A stretch of 64,000 nt of DNA from JANJUO01 sp942492935 (GTDB lineage: Bacteria > Bacteroidota > Ignavibacteria > Kapaibacteriales > UBA2268): positions 3,596,001-3,660,000 of the forward strand of contig OW818654.1 of NCBI GenBank assembly GCA_942492935.1. Direction: 5' to 3'. Of this stretch, positions 17,879 to 27,622 are shown in pieces (position 1 is the first letter of the stretch; every line of letters begins with the position of its first letter). The position numbers were made by a program, and so were the translations under genes. The notes below the pieces were generated by a model. The model had not been told where the DNA came from, made no database searches, and worked only from the letters and a program-made list of their open reading frames with translations.

Positions 17879-20712
17879 AACTTTGTCCTTATTTTATTAG
17901 CTGATTTAAGAACATCATCAGGAATACTAATCTTCAATTTATCAGCAAGAGCTTTATTTAAATATATTCTTTTCGGCATAAAGTCATTAATTGGTATTGC
18001 TTCTGGTTTCTCGCCTTGCAATACTCTTTTGAAAATATTTGCCACTTCAGCACCAACTTCTTGATAATCGGCACCGATTGTTAAAAATGCACCAAAATCT
18101 ACATCAGAAAAATTGTTGGTATAATAAAGAATACCCTTGTCCGCCAATATTTTTGCAACGGATTCTGTAGCAAGCATTACTGTAACATCTCCCGAAGTTA
18201 AGAAAATTTCAACTCCCTTGTCGGCAACTGATTTAACTGCTTCGACTACTTCATTTGGATTTGATGCATTTGCTTCAATTAGTTTGAAACCATATTGTTT
18301 AGCAAATATTCTTGCTTTTTTTGTACATGCTTCTGAGTTAGCTTCAGATGGGTTCCAAACTATTCCGATTGATTTAGCTTTGGGCGATATCTCTCTCATT
18401 AATTTTATTGTAGCTTCAATAGGTTGAAATGTTGAAATTCCTGTTATATTTTTCTGATGGTCAGTAGTAGTTTTTGCTACACCGGCAACAAATGGGTCAG
18501 TAACTGCACCGAAAATATGCGGTATCTGTGTATTTGATTTAGCACCCAATTGCAATGCAATTGTTGAAAATGTAACTATATAATCATATTTGCTTCTAAC
18601 AATATCATTTATAATAGATTGACCAATAGAATAATCATTTTGGGCATTTTTATCATCAATTTTCAAATTATATTGTTTAATCATACCTGATTCATTTGCT
18701 CGTGCCACAAAGCCATCTCTGGCTTCTACCAACGCTTTGCTTTCGCTAAACAGAAACAAAGCAATTTTCTTTTGAGGAATAGCATTTGACAAAAATTCTG
18801 TTTTTAATGTTTTATCTAAAATTGAACCATCTTCTTGAACGATATAATTAAAATCTTTAATTGTTTGTGCATCAATTTTAATATTCATTGCTTTAGCAGT
18901 TTGAAGATTTATACCTTTAATCACATAAGTATATTTTTCAAATGGAATATCTTTTGGTTTTTCACCGTTAAATATTCTTTTCATAATATGAGCAGCTTGA
19001 ATACCACTCGCAGCGTAATCGTAACCGTAAGTAGCAAAAGCACCATCTTTTAACCTATCCACATCGGATAAAAATGATGGGATTTTCTTATACAAACTAA
19101 TTTTTGCGATTGCATCAAAAGCTGAATAAACTATATTATCAGGAGTAAGCAAAAACGCTTGAATGTCTTTTTCGGCAACTGTTTGTGCTGCTTGCTGCAC
19201 TTCTGCGGAAGAATTAACAGTCATTGCTTGTAATTTAACTTTTCCTTCTTTTGCAACAGCTTTGAGCATCATTTCATAATTGAATACAGAATTTGATTGC
19301 CCTGGGTCATATATCAAACCAGCTTTCTTAAGATTCGGTACAAATGTTTTTGCTAATTTTAATAAGCTATCTGCTTCCACCCAACCATATACACCAGTTA
19401 CATTAGGTAGATGGTCTGTATCACTTTTTCCTGCACCAATAATAAATGGATTAGCAACAGTTGCAAAAATAATTGGAGTGCTTTTTAATTTATTAATAGC
19501 AGCTTGAGTTACAGGTGTGGATATTGCAATTAAAACATCGTAATCGCCTGATTCTATTTCATCAAGAATTTGATTCACAGTCGGAATATCACCGTGGGCA
19601 TTTCGATAAACAATTTTTGCATTTCTACCATCAATATAACCGAGCTGTTTAATTTCTTCAAGAGCAGCCAATCTTGTTACATCAAGTAAGCCGTTTTCAG
19701 CAAACTGAACGATTGCAATTTTATAAACTTTGCCTTGATGAACTTCTTCTTTTTCAGAGCCAAAATAATAGTAAGATAATGAAATAACAGCAATTGAAAA
19801 TACAGCGAGAATAATATATTTCAAATTCTTACTGAATTGGTGCATTTTCTTTCTATCATTCGATATTTTTGAAACAAATAATGTAAGCAATACAAACAAT
19901 GATGTCAATAATTTCAAATCAATTGGGTTCATTCCTGCGTAAAGTGCGAATGCAATAATCAGACGATAAACTAACGAGCCGATTATTGCACTAAATACCA
20001 TTACTGCAATAGATTTACTTTTGAATACAGTTTCACCGATAATAACTGAGGCAAGTCCAACCATCAATGTACCTATACCCATTTGAATATCTGCAAATCC
20101 TTGATATTGTGCTACCAAACCACCAGCAAGTGCAACAAGTCCATTTGAAATAGCAAGACCAATTATGTATATTAAATCAACATTTACTCCTGTTGCTTTC
20201 GACATTTCAGGATTATTTCCAGTAGAACGAAGTGTTAAGCCAAAATCTGTTTTTAAAAATAAAACTGTTGCGAGCCAAGAAATTGCTGCAAATACTGATA
20301 AACAACAAAAATACCATATTTCTTTTGCTAAACCAGGATTAAATGGGTCGAAATAATTGAATACAGTTGGATATTGTAATAATGGTACATTTGATTTTGT
20401 CATAATATGCAAATTGATTGAATATAATGCAATCATTACCAGAATACCTGCAAGTAATCCCGAAATTCTAAGCCAAGTATATACAATTCCTGTTGCAACT
20501 CCAGTAAGCATACCTGCAAGAAATGCTATCACTAAAGATAAAGATGGGTCTAATCCCATTGTGATTAAAATGGCAGCAACTGCCGCACCGGTTGTAAACG
20601 AACCATCAACAGTAATATCAGCAAAATTTAAAATTTTATATGTGAGTAAAGCACCAATTGCCATTAATGAGTACAAAATACCCAAATTTAATGCACCAAA
20701 CCATAGTTCCAT
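17875..20712 (-). CDS. ABC permease fused to two tandem substrate-binding domains
   Basis: This 945-residue protein joins three modules that are usually separate genes. Residues 1-282 are a COG4120/TrpY-type permease (LNLGILYSLMAIGALLTYK, GLTLRSTGNNPEMSKATG) with about eight membrane segments. Residues 299-317 form an extra membrane helix after a Lys/Arg-rich loop. Residues 330-625 and 648-935 are two ABC_sub_bind (COG2984/TrpX-type) domains, each with a KIAI/KIALF first strand, an IIFATVANPF or HIFGAVTDPF motif and NVTGVYGW or NITGISTFQP. The topology puts both binding domains outside the membrane. The substrate is unknown; aromatic amino acids are known for some relatives. Confidence 0.88.
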   Translation of the reverse strand: MELWFGALNLGILYSLMAIGALLTYKILNFADITVDGSFTTGAAVAAILITMGLDPSLSLVIAFLAGMLTGVATGIVYTWLRISGLLAGILVMIALYSINLHIMTKSNVPLLQYPTVFNYFDPFNPGLAKEIWYFCCLSVFAAISWLATVLFLKTDFGLTLRSTGNNPEMSKATGVNVDLIYIIGLAISNGLVALAGGLVAQYQGFADIQMGIGTLMVGLASVIIGETVFKSKSIAVMVFSAIIGSLVYRLIIAFALYAGMNPIDLKLLTSLFVLLTLFVSKISNDRKKMHQFSKNLKYIILAVFSIAVISLSYYYFGSEKEEVHQGKVYKIAIVQFAENGLLDVTRLAALEEIKQLGYIDGRNAKIVYRNAHGDIPTVNQILDEIESGDYDVLIAISTPVTQAAINKLKSTPIIFATVANPFIIGAGKSDTDHLPNVTGVYGWVEADSLLKLAKTFVPNLKKAGLIYDPGQSNSVFNYEMMLKAVAKEGKVKLQAMTVNSSAEVQQAAQTVAEKDIQAFLLTPDNIVYSAFDAIAKISLYKKIPSFLSDVDRLKDGAFATYGYDYAASGIQAAHIMKRIFNGEKPKDIPFEKYTYVIKGINLQTAKAMNIKIDAQTIKDFNYIVQEDGSILDKTLKTEFLSNAIPQKKIALFLFSESKALVEARDGFVARANESGMIKQYNLKIDDKNAQNDYSIGQSIINDIVRSKYDYIVTFSTIALQLGAKSNTQIPHIFGAVTDPFVAGVAKTTTDHQKNITGISTFQPIEATIKLMREISPKAKSIGIVWNPSEANSEACTKKARIFAKQYGFKLIEANASNPNEVVEAVKSVADKGVEIFLTSGDVTVMLATESVAKILADKGILYYTNNFSDVDFGAFLTIGADYQEVGAEVANIFKRVLQGEKPEAIPINDFMPKRIYLNKALADKLKISIPDDVLKSANKIRTKL

Positions 20713-21926
20713 TATTTATTCTCCGGAATAATTATACCAGCAAGCATTTTCTTAAAGTTAGACATTCCAAGCAAATGAAATACTCGCATAGGATTTAATT
20801 CAGTAGTGATTCTAATTAATTCTTTATCAAACAAATTCAAATCGTTATTAATAAATCCTCTTTCAAAAACAACCGAATGGAAATGATAATTTGTTGCATT
20901 AGGAAGGAATGGTAGTAATTCAGGATATTTGCTTTTATCTTTTACAACAATTCCTGTACTAACTACTAAATGATGATTCCATTCTGGCTCCATTGGAAAA
21001 TTGAACCATTCTGCAAAATTTGATTCTGCAAAAATATCGCCTTCTTTCTGAGGTTTGTTTTCCTTCAATGGAACTTTTTTGATATTCATTCCCCATAATC
21101 CTTTGCTTTCAAATATCATTACAACACAAAAAAGTGGAGCATCAATTATTTCAGTTAATTCTGAAATTAATTTATTCAATTCAGAAAATTCATTTTTCGA
21201 TTCGGCAAGTATGATTTGTGAATATTTCCCTGTAAATGCTATTCCATTCAGAAATTGTTTATTATAAGAATTATTCTTTGCAATCATATAATCTACAGTA
21301 GGATTTTTGACTGCTGGATACCAGAATAAATTATTATTAACAAGTAAAGCATCACCAAAAAACTTATTATAATCAACAAAATTATCCCCAGCTGTTGCAA
21401 GTCCAAGCCCATATTCATAATTATTAGTATCAATTGTAACTATATCTTTATCAGTATATTCTGATTTTAGAAATGGATTCATGTTGCCAATTGTTTTGAA
21501 TTTTCCATTTGAATTCTGATTTAGATTTTTAATTTTAAACTTAATTTCATCTGTTTCTTTAGAAATAATATCTGATAAGGAAACTTGTTTCACATCCTTA
21601 GCAGAGATTTCATCTAAATTATCTACAAATTGAAAAATTTTCAGAAAGCCAGATATTTTGAAAATTTCTTTGATAGAAGGTGTTACTTTGTAGAATGCCA
21701 TTTTGCCACCAGCAGAATCTAACTCCTTGCGAAAACTCATAAAAACACGAATACCCACACTACTAATGTAATTAACATTAGTAAAGTCGAGTATAAAATT
21801 TCTGTTTCCGTCAAGTATGGATTTGCTGAAAGAAGCCAGAAGTTCTGCAGATGTAATACCATCAATTCGACCATTTAATTCAACCAAAGTATAATTTTGG
21901 TCTTGCTTGTAAATAAATTCTAACAT
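20712..21926 (-). CDS. STAS-domain protein with large unknown C-terminal domain
   Basis: Residues 1-105 are a STAS domain with FILDFTNVNYISSVGIRVF; Ser56 occupies the phosphorylatable position, though the preceding Asp is Ser. The following 290 residues form a domain I cannot name, with YGLGLATAGDNFVDYNKFFGD, APLFCVVMIFESKGLWGMNI and ATNYHFHSVVFERGF. It has no membrane segment. The stop and the permease start share one base (TAATG), so it is the first gene of the transporter operon, which suggests it regulates or senses the transporter. Confidence 0.65.
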   Translation of the reverse strand: MLEFIYKQDQNYTLVELNGRIDGITSAELLASFSKSILDGNRNFILDFTNVNYISSVGIRVFMSFRKELDSAGGKMAFYKVTPSIKEIFKISGFLKIFQFVDNLDEISAKDVKQVSLSDIISKETDEIKFKIKNLNQNSNGKFKTIGNMNPFLKSEYTDKDIVTIDTNNYEYGLGLATAGDNFVDYNKFFGDALLVNNNLFWYPAVKNPTVDYMIAKNNSYNKQFLNGIAFTGKYSQIILAESKNEFSELNKLISELTEIIDAPLFCVVMIFESKGLWGMNIKKVPLKENKPQKEGDIFAESNFAEWFNFPMEPEWNHHLVVSTGIVVKDKSKYPELLPFLPNATNYHFHSVVFERGFINNDLNLFDKELIRITTELNPMRVFHLLGMSNFKKMLAGIIIPENK

Positions 21927-22022
21927 TTCTATGCCTTGATAATAATCCAGATTCTAAATTATATAAATAAATCGAAACTTCAAACTAAATTCTTTGTGAA
22001 TTAATTGACAAATAAATATTGA

Positions 22023-22793
22023 TTATTTGCTTAATTTTTCTCTTTTTAATATATTTTTTAAACTATCAGGTTGCGAATAATTATTATTGTATAGTGTTGA
22101 TTCCCATTCACCATACATTGGATTTGGAAATACAACAAACTTTTCTAAATACTCATCTAAATTTTCATAAATTAATTCTTTCCCAAACGTTCTACGTTTA
22201 GCAAAAATTTCTGAAAAATCAATTAAATTATCACCCAACAAAAGAACAATATTATAATTTTCTGAAATTTTATTTCTTCTTTCGGATTTGTCTGATGTAG
22301 TAGATTTTAATAGCACATAATGACTATCTGCATTTGGGAAATTGTGCTTTTTCAAATTGATTATTGTGGGTAATAATTCCTTTTCTAAACGATTTGAAAC
22401 ATAGAAAACTTCTACCCCCATAAATTTTGCAAATTCAAGAAATTGAACAGCACCGGGAAGTGGTAATGCTTCAGCTTTATTAACCCATTGATTCCAAGAT
22501 TCTGGATTATAAGATTGATTCTTCAAGATTAACTCAGCTTGATATGGGCTATTGTTTAACACAGTTTCATCAATATCTAATACAATTGCAGGTTTCTTTT
22601 GATTTTTAAAATTATAATCTTTCAACTTATCTACTAATAGAAACTTTGCATGATTATAAGTTTGTAAATAGCAAAATTCAGCTTCAGCAGATGTTTTAAA
22701 CCAAGCTACTGCATTTACACTTTGTTCTGTTAAGAGATTTTGAGAGAATAATTCAAGATTAATAAGAATTATTAAAAGAAGAATTTTTTTCAT
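22023..22793 (-). CDS. HAD acid phosphatase, e(P4)/class B-like, exported
   Basis: The 256-residue protein starts with a signal peptide (ILLLIILINLELFSQ) and lacks the lipobox Cys of the classic e(P4) lipoprotein. The HAD motif IVLDIDETVLNN supplies the nucleophile and general acid Asp residues; VFYVSNRLEKE is motif II and LLLGDNLIDFSE is motif IV. The family removes phosphate from 5'-nucleotides and similar esters in the periplasm. The gene stands alone between two operons. Confidence 0.85.
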   Translation of the reverse strand: MKKILLLIILINLELFSQNLLTEQSVNAVAWFKTSAEAEFCYLQTYNHAKFLLVDKLKDYNFKNQKKPAIVLDIDETVLNNSPYQAELILKNQSYNPESWNQWVNKAEALPLPGAVQFLEFAKFMGVEVFYVSNRLEKELLPTIINLKKHNFPNADSHYVLLKSTTSDKSERRNKISENYNIVLLLGDNLIDFSEIFAKRRTFGKELIYENLDEYLEKFVVFPNPMYGEWESTLYNNNYSQPDSLKNILKREKLSK

Positions 22794-23118
22794 AATAATT
22801 TATCATTTATATCACATATCAATACAAAAATACAAAAAAGCTATTAATATTTCAGCATTTATACTTAATTAAATAATTGAAATTTGTACTTTGTGGAAAA
22901 ATTGACAATTATTGTAACAGTAAAGCCATCAAGAATAAATAGATTAAATGAAATAATTTTCAAATTTCATTGGCTTATTTAATTTGAAACATAATATATT
23001 AGCAATTGATAATTTTAAACATTTGAATTTATCTCAATCTACTTATAAATGAATTTCATAAAATGAAATTCACTAAAAGCAGGATGAACCTACTTTTAGT
23101 GAATATAGTTTTAAAAAA
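22794..23118. other. Intergenic spacer with tandem hairpins
   Basis: No gene is visible in these 325 bases. The right part holds two adjacent hairpins (23051-23103) that follow the flotillin gene. The left part must contain the phosphatase promoter, but no clear elements are seen. Confidence 0.6.
23051..23103 (-). terminator. Tandem hairpins downstream of the flotillin gene
   Basis: Hairpin one has an 11-pair stem, TTCACTAAAAG (23069-23079) with CTTTTAGTGAA (23093-23103). Hairpin two is GAATTTCAT-AAA-ATGAAATTC (23051-23071), nine pairs. They share three bases, so only one can fold fully at a time. There is no strong T run, so termination is likely but not certain. Confidence 0.55.
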
Positions 23119-24717
23119 TTATGATGGATTTGATTTGTCTTTTAATGCTGAAAGGATGTCAACACCTGTTGCATTTTCAATCATTTCAGAAAGGGAAATT
23201 ACTGAACCGGGCAGTTGATTTACTAATTTACTTAAACCGGTTTGCTCGCCGGAATTACCGTTTTCAATAACAGAAATTTTATCAATTTTGATATTTTTAA
23301 CAACCCCAGTAAGCATTTCGGTAATTTGAGGGAGCATATTAAGCATAAATATTTTATTGCCTTCACCATTTGCAGATAGATACGCTTGAATTTTGCGGAG
23401 CAAAATTTCAATTTCTGCATTACCATCAGCAATAATACTTGCAGCTTCACCTTTTGCTTTTAATTCCATAGCTTCCTTTTCAGCTTTTGCAGGTTCAATC
23501 ACATCAGCCATAAGTCGCTTTTGTTGCAATTTAATACGTTCTTCTTCGAGTTCCTGTTCGAATAAAACTTTTGCTTTTTGTCCAGCCACTTCTGCTTCTT
23601 TTTCTTTAATAATCGCAACTTTTTCAAGTTCTGCTTTCTTTACTCTATAAGAATTATTTTCAATTTCAACATTAGTATTTGCTTTAGCGTTTGTAACTTT
23701 TACATTTTGTTCTGATTCAATTTGAGCTTGTTTAATATTTTGTTCTGCAACTGCTCTTGCTTTTTCAGACCTTTCCTTTGCAACAGCTTCAGCTTCTTGT
23801 GTAGCAGCTACTCTATTAGCATTTGCAATAGCAATATTTTGTTCAGTTTCAATTTGAGCTTTCTCAATTTCTTGTTTAGCTTTAGCTTTAGCTTTTTCTG
23901 CCCTTTCAAGTGAAAGTGATTCAGCTTCATGAGTGGTTGCTGTTTTATTAGCATTTGCAACAGCAATATTTTGTTCGGTTTCAATTTGAGCTCGTTGAAT
24001 TTCCAATTTAACTAATGCTTTTGCTTTTTCAGCTCTTTGCGTTGCGAGTGCTTCTGTTTCTTCAGCTTGGGCTTTGCTATCAGCTTCGGCAATTCTTGCT
24101 CTTGTAATAACTTCTGCAGTTTTTACACGACCAATCGAATTCAGATAATCACTTTCATCAGAAATATTTGTGATTTTCAAAGTATCAAGAAGTAATCCTA
24201 ATTTGTTCAAATCAGTTTCAGCTTCTTCCATCAACGACTCTGCAAATTTAAGTCTGTCTTCGTTCACTTCTTCAGGTGTAAGAGTAGCAAGAATACCACG
24301 AAGGTTACCTTCCAGCGTGTCTTTTGCAATTTGATGAATTTCACCTTCTGTTCTGTTTAAAAATCTTTCAACTGCATTTCCAAAACTTGGCTCAGTAGAA
24401 TTAATTTTGATATTTGCAATTGCCTGAACAGCCAAAGGAATTCCTCCTTTTGAATAAGCATTTGCGATTGATAATTCAATAGGTATAGTATTTAATGACA
24501 TACGTGCCGCTTTTTCGAGCAAAGGTATTTTCAAAGCCCTGCCGCCTCTTATCATTCTATAACCTACAATTTCACCATTGTTAGTTTTACGTTTTCTTCC
24601 AGATAATACGATAACTTCATTTGGTTGGGCAATTAAAAGTAATCTGCTAATAGTAATTATTATAACAACAATTGCTAATGCACCAATACCAGCTAATGCA
24701 AGAATAAAATCTTCCAT
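23119..24717 (-). CDS. Flotillin-like SPFH protein
   Basis: The 532-residue protein has an N-terminal membrane helix (residues 5-28), an SPFH/Band 7 domain to about residue 200 and a long Ala/Glu/Lys-rich coiled coil. A C-terminal region with NGEGNKIFMLNMLPQITEML is typical of flotillins. Such proteins form large membrane assemblies that organise lipid domains. Residues 223-354 consist of three 44-residue repeats. An NfeD-like partner gene lies 23 bases upstream, as in yuaF-floT operons. A coordinate detail: the repeat also shows at DNA level. Confidence 0.9.
   Translation of the reverse strand: MEDFILALAGIGALAIVVIIITISRLLLIAQPNEVIVLSGRKRKTNNGEIVGYRMIRGGRALKIPLLEKAARMSLNTIPIELSIANAYSKGGIPLAVQAIANIKINSTEPSFGNAVERFLNRTEGEIHQIAKDTLEGNLRGILATLTPEEVNEDRLKFAESLMEEAETDLNKLGLLLDTLKITNISDESDYLNSIGRVKTAEVITRARIAEADSKAQAEETEALATQRAEKAKALVKLEIQRAQIETEQNIAVANANKTATTHEAESLSLERAEKAKAKAKQEIEKAQIETEQNIAIANANRVAATQEAEAVAKERSEKARAVAEQNIKQAQIESEQNVKVTNAKANTNVEIENNSYRVKKAELEKVAIIKEKEAEVAGQKAKVLFEQELEEERIKLQQKRLMADVIEPAKAEKEAMELKAKGEAASIIADGNAEIEILLRKIQAYLSANGEGNKIFMLNMLPQITEMLTGVVKNIKIDKISVIENGNSGEQTGLSKLVNQLPGSVISLSEMIENATGVDILSALKDKSNPS
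23656..24051 (-). repeat. Three 132-base tandem repeats inside the flotillin gene
   Basis: The motif QIETEQNIA recurs at residues 244, 288 and (as QIESEQNVK) 332, an exact 44-residue spacing. Forty-four is four 11-residue (hendecad) turns, which fits a coiled coil. The underlying DNA is clearly similar between the first two copies, implying in-frame duplication. Confidence 0.8.
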
Positions 24718-24740
24718 GTTAAACTCCTTGTATAAAAAAT

Positions 24741-25373
24741 TTATAAGTCATTTTTTTCTATATATGCCATATTATTAATTATTTCTAAAACTAATACTTC
24801 CTCGCCTCTCTTTAAATAATCGTATTCAGAATTTTCTGCAATAAGTGCTTGTATTTCAAAATATTGACCACGGCTTTCAAGTAATAATTTGCCCGGTTTG
24901 TTTTTTGAAACTGGTATTACAACTTTACCGATTCTTCCTTCGAGTAATTTAATAGAACTATCAGTTCCTGTTTCAGAATTTTTCAGATATTTCATAAACT
25001 GATACCCAAATCCTGCTGAAAATCCACCCATTACAAAAGACACCAAACCCGTTAAGATACTACCAAAATGTAAAAAATTCAGTACAGTACCAGTTAGACC
25101 AAAAAATGTAAGAAAGAAAATAATATTTCTAAAGCTGAAAAACTTAATTGCATCAGTAATGTGAGCTGAATTGTCTGAAAAATCTGTTGTGTGTTCTGCT
25201 GAATGCTCGAAGGAATGTGTTGTAATTTCATTTGTGGAGTCTATATCACCAAAATTATGGTCTGAATCAAAATCATGGTCAACATCACTATCTGTATCCG
25301 ATGAACCACTAAAAAGTGAGACTGAAAGCAAAATTCCACCAAAAATTAAACAAGCAAGATAAATTGTCAGCAT
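24741..25373 (-). CDS. NfeD-like membrane protein, flotillin partner
   Basis: The 210-residue protein has a membrane helix at 1-20, then an Asp/Ser/His-rich hydrophilic stretch (about 24-75), two further helices (about 80-125) and a C-terminal OB-fold domain (LEGRIGKVVIPVSKNKPGKLLLE). This is the YuaF/NfeD1b layout. It probably anchors or regulates the flotillin encoded next to it. The His/Asp-rich loop is unusual and is discussed in the findings. Confidence 0.82.
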   Translation of the reverse strand: MLTIYLACLIFGGILLSVSLFSGSSDTDSDVDHDFDSDHNFGDIDSTNEITTHSFEHSAEHTTDFSDNSAHITDAIKFFSFRNIIFFLTFFGLTGTVLNFLHFGSILTGLVSFVMGGFSAGFGYQFMKYLKNSETGTDSSIKLLEGRIGKVVIPVSKNKPGKLLLESRGQYFEIQALIAENSEYDYLKRGEEVLVLEIINNMAYIEKNDL

Positions 25374-25575
25374 AATGATTTGTTCTATATTAATATTTCA
25401 AATTTTTATTCATTTCAAAAATCGAAATTTAAATAAATTAAATTGATTAATCAAATAAATTTGAAAAAAAATTAAAAAATACAGATTGAAATAAATATAT
25501 AGAAAATATCAATATAATAATTCATACTTATCTGATATTGGTTTGATTGAATCTATAACTACAAATTCACATAAG

Positions 25576-25610
25576 CAAAAAGAGCTTGATATTCAAGAAT
25601 AGCAAGCTCT
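25576..25610 (-). terminator. Rho-independent terminator after the leuD-like gene
   Basis: AGAGCTTG (25581-25588) pairs with CAAGCTCT (25603-25610). On the minus strand the stem is followed by a run of five T (25576-25580). It lies 26 bases beyond the stop of the small subunit gene. Confidence 0.85.
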
Positions 25611-25636
25611 AAGATTTGTAAAAAAAGAAATAAATA

Positions 25637-26134
25637 TTATATGCCTAACTTTTCTTTTAATTTTAATTGTGTATATGCAATTAAACCGCCTGCTTTAACA
25701 ATTGCTTGTCTTGCTGCTGGAAGTGGAATTATAGCAAATGTTTTATTTTTTGTTAAGTTTCGGACTTCTGTTTCAGTTAATTCGATTTCATCATCTAAAT
25801 CTGCTTCAATATCAGGGCAAATTACTGTATTTAAACCAAGATTAATGCTATTTTGTAAAAATATTCTCGCAAAATCTCTGGCAATTACAGTTAAATTATG
25901 ACCTTTCAAAGTTGATGCAGCTTGTTCTCTCGAAGAGCCACATCCGAAATTTTTTCCACCAATGATAATTGCTTCTTCAGATTTATCTTTCTTATTAAGC
26001 AAAGTATTCAAATCCGTTATATCAGAAAATGCAAACTGTGGAGTTTCAGATGGCAAAACAGTTGCCATAAATCTTCCAGGATAAATAATATCAGTTGAAA
26101 TATCATCACCTATTTTATAAATTACTTTTGCCAT
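25637..26134 (-). CDS. leuD: 3-isopropylmalate dehydratase/homoaconitase-type small subunit
   Basis: The 165-residue protein is of the short, archaeal-type LeuD/HacB family, with KIGDDISTDIIYPGRFM and the swivelling-domain motif GGKNFGCGSSREQA that binds substrate. It forms a heterodimer with the large subunit encoded one base upstream. In leucine synthesis the complex interconverts 2- and 3-isopropylmalate. Since no other leucine genes are nearby, homoaconitate or methylmalate chemistry cannot be excluded. Confidence 0.88.
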   Translation of the reverse strand: MAKVIYKIGDDISTDIIYPGRFMATVLPSETPQFAFSDITDLNTLLNKKDKSEEAIIIGGKNFGCGSSREQAASTLKGHNLTVIARDFARIFLQNSINLGLNTVICPDIEADLDDEIELTETEVRNLTKNKTFAIIPLPAARQAIVKAGGLIAYTQLKLKEKLGI

Positions 26135-26135
26135 T

Positions 26136-27428
26136 TTATAAATCTCCTTTGTTTGGGTTGGAAATTACGCCAGTCAATGCTGAATAAGCCGCAACTGCAG
26201 GCGATGAAAGATAAACATCAGAAGTAGGATTGCCCATTCTACCAAGGAAATTACGGTTCGTTGTTGCAAGTGCAACTTCTCCATCACCTAAAGCTCCTTG
26301 ATGCACGCCAAGACAAGGACCGCAGCCGGAATTCATAACTACTGCACCCGCTTTCATCAAGTCAGCTACATAGCCAAGTTCAAGTGCTTCCTGATAGATT
26401 CTCGAAGAAGCTGGAAATACTAACATTCTTGTATTTTTGTCCACTTTTTTGCCACGAATTATATCCGCAGCAATTTTTATATCGTCTAATCTTCCATTTG
26501 TGCAAGAACCTATTACAACTTGATGAACTTTTGTACCTTCAACTGCTGAAATTGGTTTTACATTATCAACTGTATGCGGACAAGCAATTTGTGGCTCAAG
26601 TGTTGAAGCGTCTATTTCAACTACTTGAATATATTCAGCATCATCATCTGGCGATACAAACTCAATTTCACCTTGATAGTTTGCAACATTGCGCAGATAA
26701 TTTACTGTTTCTTCATCTGGAGGAACAATACCACTTGTTGCACCTGCCTCTACACTCATATTGCATAAAGTAAGTCTTCCAGAAGTGGACATATTACGTA
26801 TAGTTGAGCCGTGAAATTCAAGTACTTTATAATTTGCACCTTCTGCGGAAATTTTTCCAATTAAATGCAAAATCAAATCCTTTGGTGAAACATATTTTGG
26901 AAGTTCGCCTTCAACAACAACTTTGATAGTTGCTGGTACTTCAACATTGAGAATATTTCCAAGTGCCCAAACTGACGCCATTTCTGTTGCACCAATACCA
27001 AATGAAAAAGCACCTAACGCACCGTGAGTTGTAGTATGACTATCAGTACCAACAACTATACCCCCAGGCAAAACATAACCTGATTCTGGTAAAATCTGAT
27101 GACAAATGCCACCTTCATCGCCTCGAATATCATGAAATTTTTCAATACCTTGATTTGCTACAAATTCTCTGATTTTTTTCTGATTGGTAGCTGTTTTTTT
27201 ACTTTCAGCTGGAACTCTATGGTCAAAAATGATTGCTATTTTGGAAGGGTCCCATACATTTGCAGCTACATTCAAACCTTTATAAATCTCATTAAACTGA
27301 TTGATAACTAATGCCGCATTTTCGTGCGACATAGCCAAACTAACTTGTGGTTCAACAACATCACCTACCATCACTGTTGGTAAATTGCATTGTTTTGCTA
27401 TTATTTTCTGAACAATGGTTTTTCCCAT
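26136..27428 (-). CDS. leuC: 3-isopropylmalate dehydratase/homoaconitase-type large subunit
   Basis: The 430-residue aconitase-family protein carries the [4Fe-4S] cysteines in VIGSCTNGR and GCGPCLGVHQG, with substrate residues in DSHTTTHGALGAFSFGIGATE. The length and VGDVVEPQVSLAMSHENA start fit the archaeal-type LeuC/HacA branch (about 420 residues) rather than the longer enterobacterial LeuC. It works with the adjacent small subunit. The exact substrate is not decided by sequence alone. Confidence 0.88.
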   Translation of the reverse strand: MGKTIVQKIIAKQCNLPTVMVGDVVEPQVSLAMSHENAALVINQFNEIYKGLNVAANVWDPSKIAIIFDHRVPAESKKTATNQKKIREFVANQGIEKFHDIRGDEGGICHQILPESGYVLPGGIVVGTDSHTTTHGALGAFSFGIGATEMASVWALGNILNVEVPATIKVVVEGELPKYVSPKDLILHLIGKISAEGANYKVLEFHGSTIRNMSTSGRLTLCNMSVEAGATSGIVPPDEETVNYLRNVANYQGEIEFVSPDDDAEYIQVVEIDASTLEPQIACPHTVDNVKPISAVEGTKVHQVVIGSCTNGRLDDIKIAADIIRGKKVDKNTRMLVFPASSRIYQEALELGYVADLMKAGAVVMNSGCGPCLGVHQGALGDGEVALATTNRNFLGRMGNPTSDVYLSSPAVAAYSALTGVISNPNKGDL

Positions 27429-27622
27429 TAAAACACCTTAAAATTACATTATTTTAATAAAATGCAATACTTTAAGATTCAAAATTAAGGAAAAAATATG
27501 TAATTATTTTTATTAGAGTGAAAATTATTTAATAACTTAACCAGAATTTTCAAATTTCCATTTCATTTACTAAATATATACAGCATTATTGAATATCATT
27601 TCAAAATTAAATTAGATGCTAT

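Noticed and set aside
25171..25362. Plus-strand open frame inside the NfeD-like gene
   Set aside because: It is antisense to the Asp/His-rich loop and reflects its biased codons.
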